In this document: one piece after another, positions 1 through 7,916 of the stretch | Layout of the letters: the number at the start of each line of letters is the position of its first letter | How positions within the stretch are numbered: the stretch's first letter is position 1 | NCBI GenBank assembly: GCA_020024765.1 | Contig: JAHHTG010000008.1 | Location: 1-22,014 of the forward strand | Reading direction: 5' to 3' | DNA length: 22,014 nt | Source of the DNA: Thomasclavelia sp. | GTDB taxonomy: Bacteria > Bacillota_I > Bacilli_A > Erysipelotrichales > Erysipelotrichaceae | Notes under the pieces: generated by a model | Databases searched by the model: none | What the model was told of the DNA's origin: nothing | What the model saw: the letters and a program-made list of their open reading frames with translations, nothing else | Translations under genes and position numbers: made by a program

Positions 1-24
1 TTGTATAGCTTAGTTCATAAATCA

Positions 25-48
25 ATGTGTCCAGGATTCTGGGTACAT
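25..48. other. Strong hairpin of unknown role downstream of degV
   Basis: A 10-bp stem (arms 25-34 and 39-48, two G-U pairs) closes a GATT loop. It lies past the degV stop. Read on the minus strand it has no U-run after it. On the plus strand a run of seven T starts 13 nt downstream (61-67). It could be a weak or damaged terminator of a plus-strand gene lying before the window, or a degV 3' end stabiliser. The function is not established. Confidence 0.4.
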
Positions 49-73
49 ATCATAACCGACGTTTTTTTATATT

Positions 74-919
74 TTAATAATTAATTTTGTGACACCATTG
101 AACAGCGACACAGCTCGGACCACCTTGAGCGATGAAAGCTGGTGACAAGTCAAATAATTCAACTTGCACATTTAAGGCTTCTTCAATTCGTTCTTTGATT
201 TTAGTGGCTACTTCTAAATTATCGGCATGGGATACTGCAATATAGAAGTCACTGTTAACTCCTTTGGAATGTAAATATTCAACAATTTTTTCAACAGCTT
301 TCTTAGCAGTTTTTTGAACACTATATTTCAAAATTGTCGTACCATCATCCGACAGTAACATTAAAGGTACAATTTTCATTAAGCCACCAATTGTGGCTGC
401 AACGGTATTTAAACGACCACCACGTTTTAAGAAATCGAAGTCACTTGGAAGTAAAAATGATCCACCATTATGAATAGCGATATCAATCTTTTCTAAGATT
501 GTCTTTGCATCTAAACCGTCGTGAGCCATCTTTAAAGCCTCATTAACGATATAACGTTGAGGTGCACACAAAGTTGTTGAATTAACGACATGAATATTAG
601 CGCTATTCTCGCACATTTCTTTTGCGCATAATGCACTATGATATGTGCCACTTAAACCATGAGCCATTGTGATATCAATGATTTCGGTATCAGGGTCTAT
701 TGATTGGTAGGCTTCTACTTTTTCGCCGATTGAAGGTTGTGATGTTTTGGGGATGCCACCATCACGCACCAACTTAACAAAAGTAGCACTGTCCATTTCC
801 TCAAACTCACGGTATACATTACCATTGATTGAAACATTTAGCGGACAAGAAATCAGTCCAATTTCCTTTGCCTCAGCAATGGAATATAAAGTCGAAGAAT
901 CACTAATAATTTGTACCAT
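74..919 (-). CDS. DegV family fatty-acid-binding protein (FakB-like)
   Basis: 281 aa, the usual DegV length. DegV/FakB proteins bind one fatty acid and, in Bacillota, present it to the kinase FakA for phosphorylation and entry into phospholipid synthesis. Visible family marks are an N-terminal DSS motif after the first strand, the TSQPS motif (about residues 75-79), the SGTYHSA motif (about 108-114) and the FLKRGGR segment near residue 165. The start is set at 919: a GAGGAG ribosome site lies 9 nt upstream, and the protein then begins with the hydrophobic strand MVQIISDSS expected of the family. The 21 codons that could be added upstream look non-coding and overlap the promoter. It is divergent from the DUF1836 gene and has no obvious terminator before the window edge. 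Which fatty acid it binds cannot be read from the sequence. Confidence 0.93.
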   Translation of the reverse strand: MVQIISDSSTLYSIAEAKEIGLISCPLNVSINGNVYREFEEMDSATFVKLVRDGGIPKTSQPSIGEKVEAYQSIDPDTEIIDITMAHGLSGTYHSALCAKEMCENSANIHVVNSTTLCAPQRYIVNEALKMAHDGLDAKTILEKIDIAIHNGGSFLLPSDFDFLKRGGRLNTVAATIGGLMKIVPLMLLSDDGTTILKYSVQKTAKKAVEKIVEYLHSKGVNSDFYIAVSHADNLEVATKIKERIEEALNVQVELFDLSPAFIAQGGPSCVAVQWCHKINY

Positions 920-953
920 ATAATAACACTCCTCTACGCTGTTAACTATACCT

Positions 954-982
954 ACCATAATACAATGTGTACTTAAAGTCAA
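954..982 (-). promoter_or_regulatory. degV promoter
   Basis: Minus-strand TTGACT (982-977), a 17-bp spacer and TATGGT (959-954). The predicted start near 947 gives a leader of about 28 nt carrying GAGGAG. The -35 box overlaps the first copy of the 11-bp repeat. The -10 box is imperfect. Confidence 0.5.
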
Positions 983-1031
983 CTACATGAAGTAATTAAT
1001 ACTATTACACATAGAGTTGACAACTACATGA
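980..1031. repeat. 11-bp direct repeat between degV and DUF1836 gene, candidate operator
   Basis: CAACTACATGA occurs exactly at 980-990 and 1021-1031, 41 bp apart start to start, about four helical turns. Copy one overlaps the degV -35 box and copy two overlaps the -35 box of the DUF1836 gene. Copy two is also part of the near-palindrome AGTTG-A-CAACT (1016-1026). The arrangement suits one regulator bound on the same face at both promoters. The neighbouring HTH protein is the obvious candidate, by inference. Confidence 0.45.
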
Positions 1032-1045
1032 TAGGGTGCTATTCT
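1017..1045 (+). promoter_or_regulatory. DUF1836 gene promoter, apparently leaderless
   Basis: Consensus TTGACA (1017-1022), a 17-bp spacer, and an extended -10 TGC-TATTCT (1037-1045). The predicted start is about 1052, two bases before the ATG at 1054. Confidence 0.7.
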
Positions 1046-1053
1046 TTGAATGA

Positions 1054-1584
1054 ATGAAAAAAGAAGACATTTTAAAGTATCATCTTCCACGTTATGAAGA
1101 GATTCCAGATATTGGTCTTTTCATGGAACAATTAATTTATTATCTTGAACATAATTTGTTGTTACTGGAAGACGATAAGAAAATTACAAAGACGATGATC
1201 AACAACTATGTTAAGCATGAGTTAGTGCCACAGCCGATTAAGAAACGTTACACTAGAAATCATATTGCTTATCTACTGGTTGTGATGATTTTGAAGCGTG
1301 TTTATTCATTGGATGAGATTGTTTTAATGATTAAGGTGCAAGTTAAGGCTTCTGATATTAAAAGAGCTTACGATATCTTTGCAGAAGAATACGAACGTTG
1401 TCTTAAGGCGATTATTTATGAAAAACCAATTGAACATATCGCTATTAATAATGCAGACCCGCTTGTAGTTAAACTATTGCGTAACACTGTGCAATCTGTT
1501 GGTTACCAATTCTGGGATAAGTTATATTTGGCTGAAGAACGCCGTAAAAGAGCAGAACGTTTAGCTGCTAAAAATAATAAATAA
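1054..1584 (+). CDS. DUF1836 domain protein, MerR-like HTH regulator
   Basis: 176 aa. The segment from about residue 40 to 105 matches the DUF1836 pattern: KITKTMINNYVKHELVP, then KKRYTRNHIAYLLVVMILK, then YSLDEI. In this family the region is thought to form a winged-helix DNA-binding fold like that of MerR, so a transcription regulator is likely; its targets are not known. The C-terminal third is helical and ends in a basic tail rich in Arg, Lys and Ala. The ATG at 1054 has no ribosome site, and the promoter predicts a start two bases before it, so the message is probably leaderless. Another ATG at 1050 is in a different, closed frame. It is divergent from degV across a repeated element that it could itself bind. 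A 12-bp hairpin terminator follows. Confidence 0.85.
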   Translation: MKKEDILKYHLPRYEEIPDIGLFMEQLIYYLEHNLLLLEDDKKITKTMINNYVKHELVPQPIKKRYTRNHIAYLLVVMILKRVYSLDEIVLMIKVQVKASDIKRAYDIFAEEYERCLKAIIYEKPIEHIAINNADPLVVKLLRNTVQSVGYQFWDKLYLAEERRKRAERLAAKNNK

Positions 1585-1590
1585 TACATA

Positions 1591-1623
1591 AGATGATTAG
1601 TCACAAAGATTAGTCATCTTTTT
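1591..1623 (+). terminator. Terminator of DUF1836 gene
   Basis: A 12-bp stem (1591-1602 with 1608-1619, two G-U pairs), loop ACAAA, then five T. Confidence 0.85.
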
Positions 1624-1632
1624 AATATAAAT

Positions 1633-1658
1633 AAAAAGAACTCCAAAATAGGAGTTCT
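1633..1658 (-). terminator. Terminator of addBA operon
   Basis: On the minus strand an 8-bp stem AGAACTCC/GGAGTTCT with a 6-base loop is followed by a T-run (plus-strand A-run 1633-1637). The stem includes part of the addA TAG stop codon (1657-1659). Confidence 0.85.
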
Positions 1659-4600
1659 AGTTAACACGAATTGTTTTTTGAAGATGGAAGGAATAGACAT
1701 AAGCCTCAACTGGTAGGTTATAGCTTTCATTTAAGACTTTTGCATAAGCTTCAAGTTGAGCATGATAGCGATTGATGAATTCTTGCGCGACTTCTAAATT
1801 ATCGGTCTTATAATCAATCAATATAATTTTGTCTTTGGCAACACTATAAAAGTCGATAATTCCATGAATGTTTTGATGATCTTTAACGTAATAGAATGGA
1901 TATTCACGATAATAATCGTAGCTAATTGCTTCGGCATAGATTGGATCTTTAAAGGCTGATAAAATGTTGGTTTCTTGCTGAGGAGTTAAATGGTCATCAA
2001 TCTTACGGATATTCTCGATTGAGACATCATTAAAGTCAATCAATTCCATCACTTTATGCATTCTTGTACCGATATCTAAGCCAAGATTATCTTCAAGTTC
2101 AAGTTCAATACTATTATGCGATAATTTTGAAGGTGTGAATTCTTCTACTTCGACTGGAAGCGACTCTTTATAAATCGGCATTTCGTGAATTGCTTCTTTG
2201 CTTGGTGCAGGAAGCGATAATCCTTGGAGTTCAATGCGTTTTTCTTGAAGATAACTTTGACCACCTAAACTCTTACAAGCTGCAATAATTAAAGGTGTAA
2301 AAGCTTTGTTTTTTAAGAAGAATGCCAAAGATAAATGTTCGTCAGTATCATAGTCAGTATCAATGAAGTACAATCTTTCAACAGCACGTGTTAAGGCAAC
2401 ATATAAAACTCTTAGATTCTCATTAAGTTCTTCAAGATTATCGCGATTTTGATTTGCAATATAGGCTAGCGATGTATAGCGGTCACCATATTTTTCGTTT
2501 GTGATATGGAAACCTAAACCATATTCATCACTGAAGTTGATATCTCCTTGCATATTACCTGATGCTGAACTGTTTTTAGAATAAAGAATAATGGTTTTGT
2601 ATTGTAAACCCTTTGAACCATGAATGGTCATAATTTTAACCACATTATCCTCTTCGGAAATACTATAAGCCTTATCTTTTTGGCTTGCCGAAGACTCTTT
2701 GATGAAAGTTACAAGTTCTTCACCAGTCGTGATGTTGTAGGTACTGAGTTTTGTGATTAATAAATCAATATTTGAACGTTCGTTGATGTCAAGGATGTCG
2801 TTATAGACATTATTGATGTTGATAAAATAATCAATTAAACCAATTAAATCATTGCGGTTGAGCAAGTCACGCATCGCGAGATAGTCAGTTTTTAACTTAT
2901 CGTCATCAATATTTTCAAAATTGTTGAGCGATAAATTGACTAAATCATCATCGGTATAACCATAAAGACATGAAGTTAAGATGCTGACTAAGGAAATTTT
3001 ATCTTGTGGATTAATCAATAATTTTAAATAAGAAGTAAAGACTTCAATGATATAAGACAAGAAATAACCCTCATTGTCTTTGCAGAAACAAGGAATATTC
3101 TTTTCATCAAAGACTTTCTTAATCAAAGTCATTTCGCTGTTTTTGCGGACAAGAACACAGATATCTTTAAAATCTAAGCCTTCATTTTGGACTAAATCAA
3201 TAATCCATTCGGCTAAGCCCTGGGTTTTGATTAAGTCTTTATTTTTCTTTTGGTCATCAGGCAAAGCGACTTTACCGAAGATGATTTCGTGCATACCTTG
3301 GCTTTGCTCAGGAACTTCAGCTTTTTGAGCATCTTTTTCAACGAAATTATGGCCATTAATATTCATGAGTTCATTAAAGACTTCGTTATTGAAAGTGACG
3401 ATATTCTTTTTTGAACGATAGTTATCTTCTAGGAAGAGACATTCAAAATCATCACGTTTTGATAGAGCAACCATAATATCAGGTCTTGCCCCACGGAAAC
3501 GATAGATGGATTGTTTAACATCACCAACTAAGAAGAGATTGTCATGAGCGATTAATGATGCCATTTTGTATTGAATATCGTTGGTATCTTGGAATTCATC
3601 GATTAAAATCTCTTTATATTGGTCACGATATGTTTTGGCAATTGCGCCGTCATTCATTGTAAGAATTTGATAGGCATAATGTTCAAAGTCGTTGAAGTCG
3701 ATATATTCGTGACTTTGTTTATAATCTTGAAACTTAGTATATAACTCACAAGCTATATCTAAGAATAAGTTATTTAGTGGTTTGATACGTTGTTTGAGTT
3801 TAATGACTACACCAATTGGAATTAATTTCTTGGCTAAATTCTTGCCAATAGTTTCGGCTTGAGCACTATATTCAATGAATTCGGGATTATCATCACCACG
3901 AACCTTTTTTGGCAATTGTAGATTATTGTTTAAAGCATTAATTAATAATGCATAATCATCAATTTCTAGAAGGTTGATTAATTCTTGAAGTTTGATTTTT
4001 AAATCTTCGTTCTCACAATAGGCTGGTAAATCAATAATTTTGGCATAAAGTTCAATAAAGACTGCTAAATCGAGTTTTATGGCATCCACTAAACCCTTTA
4101 AAGTATGTGGGTTTACATCTTCAAGTTCATTGATTTCATGATCGTATTTTAAACTTTTAAGCCACTTAACGGGATCGGGTTTTTCATTGGCGTGATTTAA
4201 GACATCGCCAATAAGTTTTTCTAGTTCATCGAAGTTAAAGACGCGACAGCCTGTTTGTTTGGCTAAGTCTAAGAATAAATCTTTGTCGGTGTTATATTTT
4301 TGCGCAAAGATTTCCTGTAAAAATAAATGTTTAGCTTGTTTAGCAGTTGCTTCATCAATAAGGTTATTGCAAGTGTTCTTGGAAATGCCTAAAAGATAAT
4401 AATATTGTTTTGTGATATCTAAACAAAATGAGTGAATGGTTGAAATTTTCGCATCAACAAGTTTTGCGAGTTGAAGGTTGAGATATGCCTTTTCTTCTGA
4501 ATCGTCACATTCTGCAATCTTTTCCTTTAATGCCTTGGATAGACGATTGCGCATTTCAATGCTGGCAGCATCTGTGAAAGTCATCGCTATAATTTGGTCG

Positions 4601-4749
4601 ATTGAGATTCTATCGTCTTTAATTCTCTTTAACAGCCTTTGAATAAGGACGAAGGTTTTACCACTGCCTGCAGAAGCCATAACCAGTAAGTTTTTACCAG
4701 TTTTATTGACGGCATCTTGTTGGGAAGGGCTAAGTTTTATTTCTGACAT
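1657..4749 (-). CDS. addA: AddA subunit of ATP-dependent helicase/nuclease
   Basis: 1030 aa. AddA is the 3'-5' helicase and nuclease subunit of AddAB, which resects double-strand breaks and loads RecA. An N-terminal Q motif (LSPSQQ, residues 6-11) leads into the Walker A motif ASAGSGKT (25-32). The UvrD-type Walker B DEFQDT starts at D384. Helicase motif HGSKGLQY lies near 705. The RecB-family nuclease motif IDYKTD has D979 and K981 in place, so the protein should be both helicase- and nuclease-active. It is about 200 residues shorter than Bacillus AddA. The ATG overlaps the addB stop by one base (TAATG), so translation is coupled to addB. One terminator follows directly. Identity is very secure from the motifs and the addB partner. 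Confidence 0.97.
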   Translation of the reverse strand: MSEIKLSPSQQDAVNKTGKNLLVMASAGSGKTFVLIQRLLKRIKDDRISIDQIIAMTFTDAASIEMRNRLSKALKEKIAECDDSEEKAYLNLQLAKLVDAKISTIHSFCLDITKQYYYLLGISKNTCNNLIDEATAKQAKHLFLQEIFAQKYNTDKDLFLDLAKQTGCRVFNFDELEKLIGDVLNHANEKPDPVKWLKSLKYDHEINELEDVNPHTLKGLVDAIKLDLAVFIELYAKIIDLPAYCENEDLKIKLQELINLLEIDDYALLINALNNNLQLPKKVRGDDNPEFIEYSAQAETIGKNLAKKLIPIGVVIKLKQRIKPLNNLFLDIACELYTKFQDYKQSHEYIDFNDFEHYAYQILTMNDGAIAKTYRDQYKEILIDEFQDTNDIQYKMASLIAHDNLFLVGDVKQSIYRFRGARPDIMVALSKRDDFECLFLEDNYRSKKNIVTFNNEVFNELMNINGHNFVEKDAQKAEVPEQSQGMHEIIFGKVALPDDQKKNKDLIKTQGLAEWIIDLVQNEGLDFKDICVLVRKNSEMTLIKKVFDEKNIPCFCKDNEGYFLSYIIEVFTSYLKLLINPQDKISLVSILTSCLYGYTDDDLVNLSLNNFENIDDDKLKTDYLAMRDLLNRNDLIGLIDYFININNVYNDILDINERSNIDLLITKLSTYNITTGEELVTFIKESSASQKDKAYSISEEDNVVKIMTIHGSKGLQYKTIILYSKNSSASGNMQGDINFSDEYGLGFHITNEKYGDRYTSLAYIANQNRDNLEELNENLRVLYVALTRAVERLYFIDTDYDTDEHLSLAFFLKNKAFTPLIIAACKSLGGQSYLQEKRIELQGLSLPAPSKEAIHEMPIYKESLPVEVEEFTPSKLSHNSIELELEDNLGLDIGTRMHKVMELIDFNDVSIENIRKIDDHLTPQQETNILSAFKDPIYAEAISYDYYREYPFYYVKDHQNIHGIIDFYSVAKDKIILIDYKTDNLEVAQEFINRYHAQLEAYAKVLNESYNLPVEAYVYSFHLQKTIRVN

Positions 4750-7289
4750 TACTCTTCATCCTCCATTTCTACTTTCTTTAGGCTTCCTTCCACAATTTCG
4801 GGAAGTTCTTTTAATTTCAAACCTTTAAAGTGACAAATCGCATGGTATTCACAATAATCACAGGCATTTTCGGTTGGACGACATGAAATGATGCCATTGC
4901 GTAATTCGTTTAATAAGTAGCCATAAATGGCTTTAATTAAGTCACGAGTTTGATCAAGGTCGATTTGTTTCTCGGCATATGTATTTTTCTTACGACCAGT
5001 TTGAATATGTTGATAACTTAAATCAAGTTCTGGATCATCCACATAAACAAGCCCAGTTAGACGATGTGCCTTTAAATAAGCATCAGCAATTTCATCTTCA
5101 GTTGGGAATTTATCAGTGATACCTTTTGTCTTTGTGTAACTATAACTTACAACTGGTGTCTTCTTATCAGTGATATTTAGATAGAATTGACCCGAAGGTT
5201 GTTGAGATGTTTTTTCTTGATAAATTAAGGCATAAGTTAATAATTGTAACTGTAAACCTTGCTTAACAATTTTTTCATCTAAGGTATGATCTGAAGTTTT
5301 ATAGTCGATGATTCTAAAGAAATTAAGACTTTGGTCAACGCGGTCGATAATGCCACGAATTAAGATTTTATCCAAGCCATCATCATAGAAGACAACGTCT
5401 TGAAAACGATATTCACACTCTATTGTTTTGTAAGGTGTATTCTTTTCAAACGACTCAATAAACAGCATCTCTAATTTGATTAAGCGTTTAATTCTTTCGA
5501 ACATCGCATCATTAAGTTCATGTTCGTGGGGATAAAGTAAAGCATATTTAGCACGATATGGCGCTAAGATTTTTTCAATATCAGCATCACTTGCTAAGGC
5601 ATAGTCTTTGCCTAATTCTTTTGTGAGTATTTCGAAGACTTTATGGATAATCGTGCCAGTTGCAGCTGGATCACGGTCTGTTAATTGTGGTGTTGATAAG
5701 TTTAAACCACGATTTAAGAAATATGTGTATGGACAACGGAAGTAAGTTTCAAATGAAGAAACAGAACCTTTTAATGTGTGATCTTTAAAGAAGGCTTGTC
5801 TAGCTGAAACGGGCGAAAGATGATGGTTTGGTTGATTCATTAAATTATTTTCGTAAGTAGGTAAATCTTTATAAACGGTTAAATCAGTTAATGTTTTTTC
5901 AAATTCATTACTCTTGCCATCGATTGTTGAACCCGGGCATAAATAGAAAGTTCTTAAAGTTTTATTCCAACATTCATGAGCATGAGTTGCATGTGCTTGA
6001 TAGCGTTCATCGATACTTGGGAATGATGTATTTTCTAAAATATGTTCATTCAGGAAGCCTTCACGACCTTTAAAACCAGGATAGTTTTTAACATTCGGAT
6101 TAAGGACAAATAGTTCTTTTTTAGCGATAACTTGTTCATTGAAGTTCGCTAATAATAAACCACGTTTTGGTCCACTGAGTTTTAAATTTAAAAGTTCAGT
6201 GCGATAGAATGGATAGGCTTCGCTTAAATTATTACGATACTTTTCGATGATTCGTTTAACTTTGACGATGTCTTTTGAATCATCTTTAATTAAATTAAAT
6301 GTATATTGGGTTGCTTCATCGAATGTTTCACAAGCCAATAAATCTTCAAGAACGGGAATATAGGCTTCTAAAATATGGTTATAAGTTTTTTGAAGGTTTA
6401 AATAGTATTTATCTTTCTTTTCGTCGATGAGTTCATTTTCTAAACCATGATAGGGTTCAAGTTTAAATTCATCCAAATGTTTTGAGATGAATAAACGTAC
6501 GGCTAAGCTATTATTTTGTTTAAGTTTTAAAGCATTAAGTGAAACAAGATGCATATAATTCTTGGCATCAGGATCTAAATAGAAATCAAGAAAAGCCACC
6601 ATCAAAGGTCCTAGATAGGACTTGATAGTTGGTGTATTTGTATAAGTTGGTATGTGGTAACGTTTGAAGTTGGTTTGAATTAAATCAATTTGATCGCTGC
6701 TACAAATAATCGCACAATCGTCGAGTTGACACTTTTGATTAATGATATAAGTTGCGATCTTATCAATACCTTGACGATAGTTTTGAGTCTTAATTTGATA
6801 ATCTTGGTGTTCAATATTATCGGCACTTAGTCGATAAGTTTTGGCACCTTGGCTAAGCATGCGATTGATAATATGCTTTTGAAGATAATAAGGGTAATAA
6901 CCTTCAACGACATAAAAGCCTTCAAAGTTTTTGCTGAGGGCTTTTTCAAGTAATTCAATCTTGAGATTTGGCAGTGCTTGAAGAATCTTTTGATAGTCGG
7001 AATGGAGAGTTAAATCGTTCGGGTTAATATGATATAAGTCGCATAAATAGCGGTTTTGAATGGCTTCTTTTAAGAAGGATACATCATTGATACTCTTTGA
7101 TAATTCATTAAGTTTCAAATCTTTCAGACACTCATAGATTTCATAAGTATTGAGTGGTTTGTATTCTAAGGTATTGCGAATCCACTCTTCTAAAGTGATG
7201 ATTTCAACACCGAAAATACTATTCTTTCCATCAAGTAAACGATTAATTAAAATATCTTTTAATTCACTGTGACAAATATAAGTTTTCAT
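4749..7289 (-). CDS. addB: AddB subunit of ATP-dependent helicase/nuclease (compact form)
   Basis: 846 aa, partner of AddA. The C-terminal nuclease domain has IIDYKTSDH with D662 and K664. Around it sit four cysteines, C519 and C810-x2-C813-x5-C819. This is the spacing of the [4Fe-4S] ligands of Bacillus AddB, so the iron-sulfur staple that holds the nuclease domain is retained. The N-terminal 40 residues, where Bacillus AddB has a Walker A motif, contain no GxxGxGKT, so ATP binding by this subunit is unlikely; RexB of streptococci also lacks it. The protein is some 300 residues shorter than Bacillus AddB. The start codon at 7289 has no ribosome site, and the -10 box places the transcription start exactly on it. 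It is divergent from the FlaR-like gene. Confidence 0.94.
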   Translation of the reverse strand: MKTYICHSELKDILINRLLDGKNSIFGVEIITLEEWIRNTLEYKPLNTYEIYECLKDLKLNELSKSINDVSFLKEAIQNRYLCDLYHINPNDLTLHSDYQKILQALPNLKIELLEKALSKNFEGFYVVEGYYPYYLQKHIINRMLSQGAKTYRLSADNIEHQDYQIKTQNYRQGIDKIATYIINQKCQLDDCAIICSSDQIDLIQTNFKRYHIPTYTNTPTIKSYLGPLMVAFLDFYLDPDAKNYMHLVSLNALKLKQNNSLAVRLFISKHLDEFKLEPYHGLENELIDEKKDKYYLNLQKTYNHILEAYIPVLEDLLACETFDEATQYTFNLIKDDSKDIVKVKRIIEKYRNNLSEAYPFYRTELLNLKLSGPKRGLLLANFNEQVIAKKELFVLNPNVKNYPGFKGREGFLNEHILENTSFPSIDERYQAHATHAHECWNKTLRTFYLCPGSTIDGKSNEFEKTLTDLTVYKDLPTYENNLMNQPNHHLSPVSARQAFFKDHTLKGSVSSFETYFRCPYTYFLNRGLNLSTPQLTDRDPAATGTIIHKVFEILTKELGKDYALASDADIEKILAPYRAKYALLYPHEHELNDAMFERIKRLIKLEMLFIESFEKNTPYKTIECEYRFQDVVFYDDGLDKILIRGIIDRVDQSLNFFRIIDYKTSDHTLDEKIVKQGLQLQLLTYALIYQEKTSQQPSGQFYLNITDKKTPVVSYSYTKTKGITDKFPTEDEIADAYLKAHRLTGLVYVDDPELDLSYQHIQTGRKKNTYAEKQIDLDQTRDLIKAIYGYLLNELRNGIISCRPTENACDYCEYHAICHFKGLKLKELPEIVEGSLKKVEMEDEE

Positions 7290-7295
7290 GGCTTA

Positions 7296-7304
7296 ATTAT
7301 AACA
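7296..7304 (-). promoter_or_regulatory. addBA promoter, apparently leaderless
   Basis: Minus-strand extended -10 TGT-TATAAT (7304-7296). Seven bases on, the predicted start is 7289, the A of the addB ATG. There is no good -35; the TGn extension may compensate. Confidence 0.65.
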
Positions 7305-7369
7305 TTGCCAACTTTGATATAAAACTAATCTCTGGTAGGTAGTGTATTATGATTTAGCTAACTTGAATG

Positions 7370-7378
7370 TGGTATACT
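7370..7378 (+). promoter_or_regulatory. FlaR-like gene promoter, apparently leaderless
   Basis: Extended -10 TGG-TATACT (7370-7378). The predicted start is 7385, one base before the ATG at 7386. No good -35 is seen. Confidence 0.6.
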
Positions 7379-7385
7379 AAACCTA

Positions 7386-7895
7386 ATGAAGATACAAATT
7401 ATTGGCTATTCAGGAGCAGGCAAATCCACATTGGCGAAACGTCTAGCTGAACATTATCAAATTCCATATCTTTACATGGATAGTGTGAAATTCTACGATA
7501 ATATGCAAGAACGTTCCGTCGAACATCAAAATACGGTGGTAAAAGAGTTCCTTGAACAAAATGAAAGCTGGGTCATTGATGGTAATTACTATGACATTGC
7601 CGAAGAACGCTATGAACTCTGCGATGAAATCTATTTTCTTGATTATTCGCGTTGGTTTTGTCTGAAAGAAGCGCTAAAGCGTTTTTTAAAGGGGCATAAT
7701 CGTTTTCGCGAATCCTTGGGTTGCGTGGAATCGTTTGATATGAGTTTCTTTTGGTGGATCGTTTATGAAGGACATACACCATATTGGCAAAGGGAACATT
7801 TAAAACACATGCACATGTGTAAGAATTATCACCATTTCAAGAAACGCAAAGAATTATTGGCTTATCTACATTCCATCGGAATTGAAACTGAATAG
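7386..7895 (+). CDS. P-loop kinase of the FlaR/topology-modulation type
   Basis: 169 aa. It starts with a strand and Walker A motif GYSGAGKST (residues 7-15), followed by the pattern of small adenylate-kinase-like proteins annotated as DNA topology modulation protein FlaR: an MDS segment near 32, a WVIDGNY segment near 60-66, and a run of aromatic and basic residues (RWFCLKEALKRF) where these proteins have a lid. The WVIDGNY motif is a hallmark of the family. The name comes from an old Listeria study; the substrate is unknown and a nucleoside- or metabolite-kinase role is more likely than a direct effect on supercoiling. The start has no ribosome site and sits one base after the predicted transcription start. 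gpmI follows 21 bp after its stop, so the two are probably co-transcribed. Confidence 0.82.
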   Translation: MKIQIIGYSGAGKSTLAKRLAEHYQIPYLYMDSVKFYDNMQERSVEHQNTVVKEFLEQNESWVIDGNYYDIAEERYELCDEIYFLDYSRWFCLKEALKRFLKGHNRFRESLGCVESFDMSFFWWIVYEGHTPYWQREHLKHMHMCKNYHHFKKRKELLAYLHSIGIETE

Positions 7896-7916
7896 TTGAA
7901 TAGAAGGAGAAACAAA

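Noticed and set aside
1..84. Open frame on the plus strand from the window edge to a TAA at 82-84 (27 codons)
   Set aside because: It might be the end of an upstream gene overlapping degV by 11 bp, but the length is short, contains a strong hairpin and has no recognisable protein features.
3074..3328. 84-codon plus-strand frame inside addA
   Set aside because: It lies fully antisense to a well-supported gene, has no SD and reads as a mirror of addA codon usage.
5891..6073. 60-codon plus-strand frame inside addB
   Set aside because: Antisense shadow of addB with no family pattern.
7573..7782. 69-codon minus-strand frame inside the FlaR-like gene
   Set aside because: Antisense shadow; the plus-strand frame has a Walker A motif and family segments.
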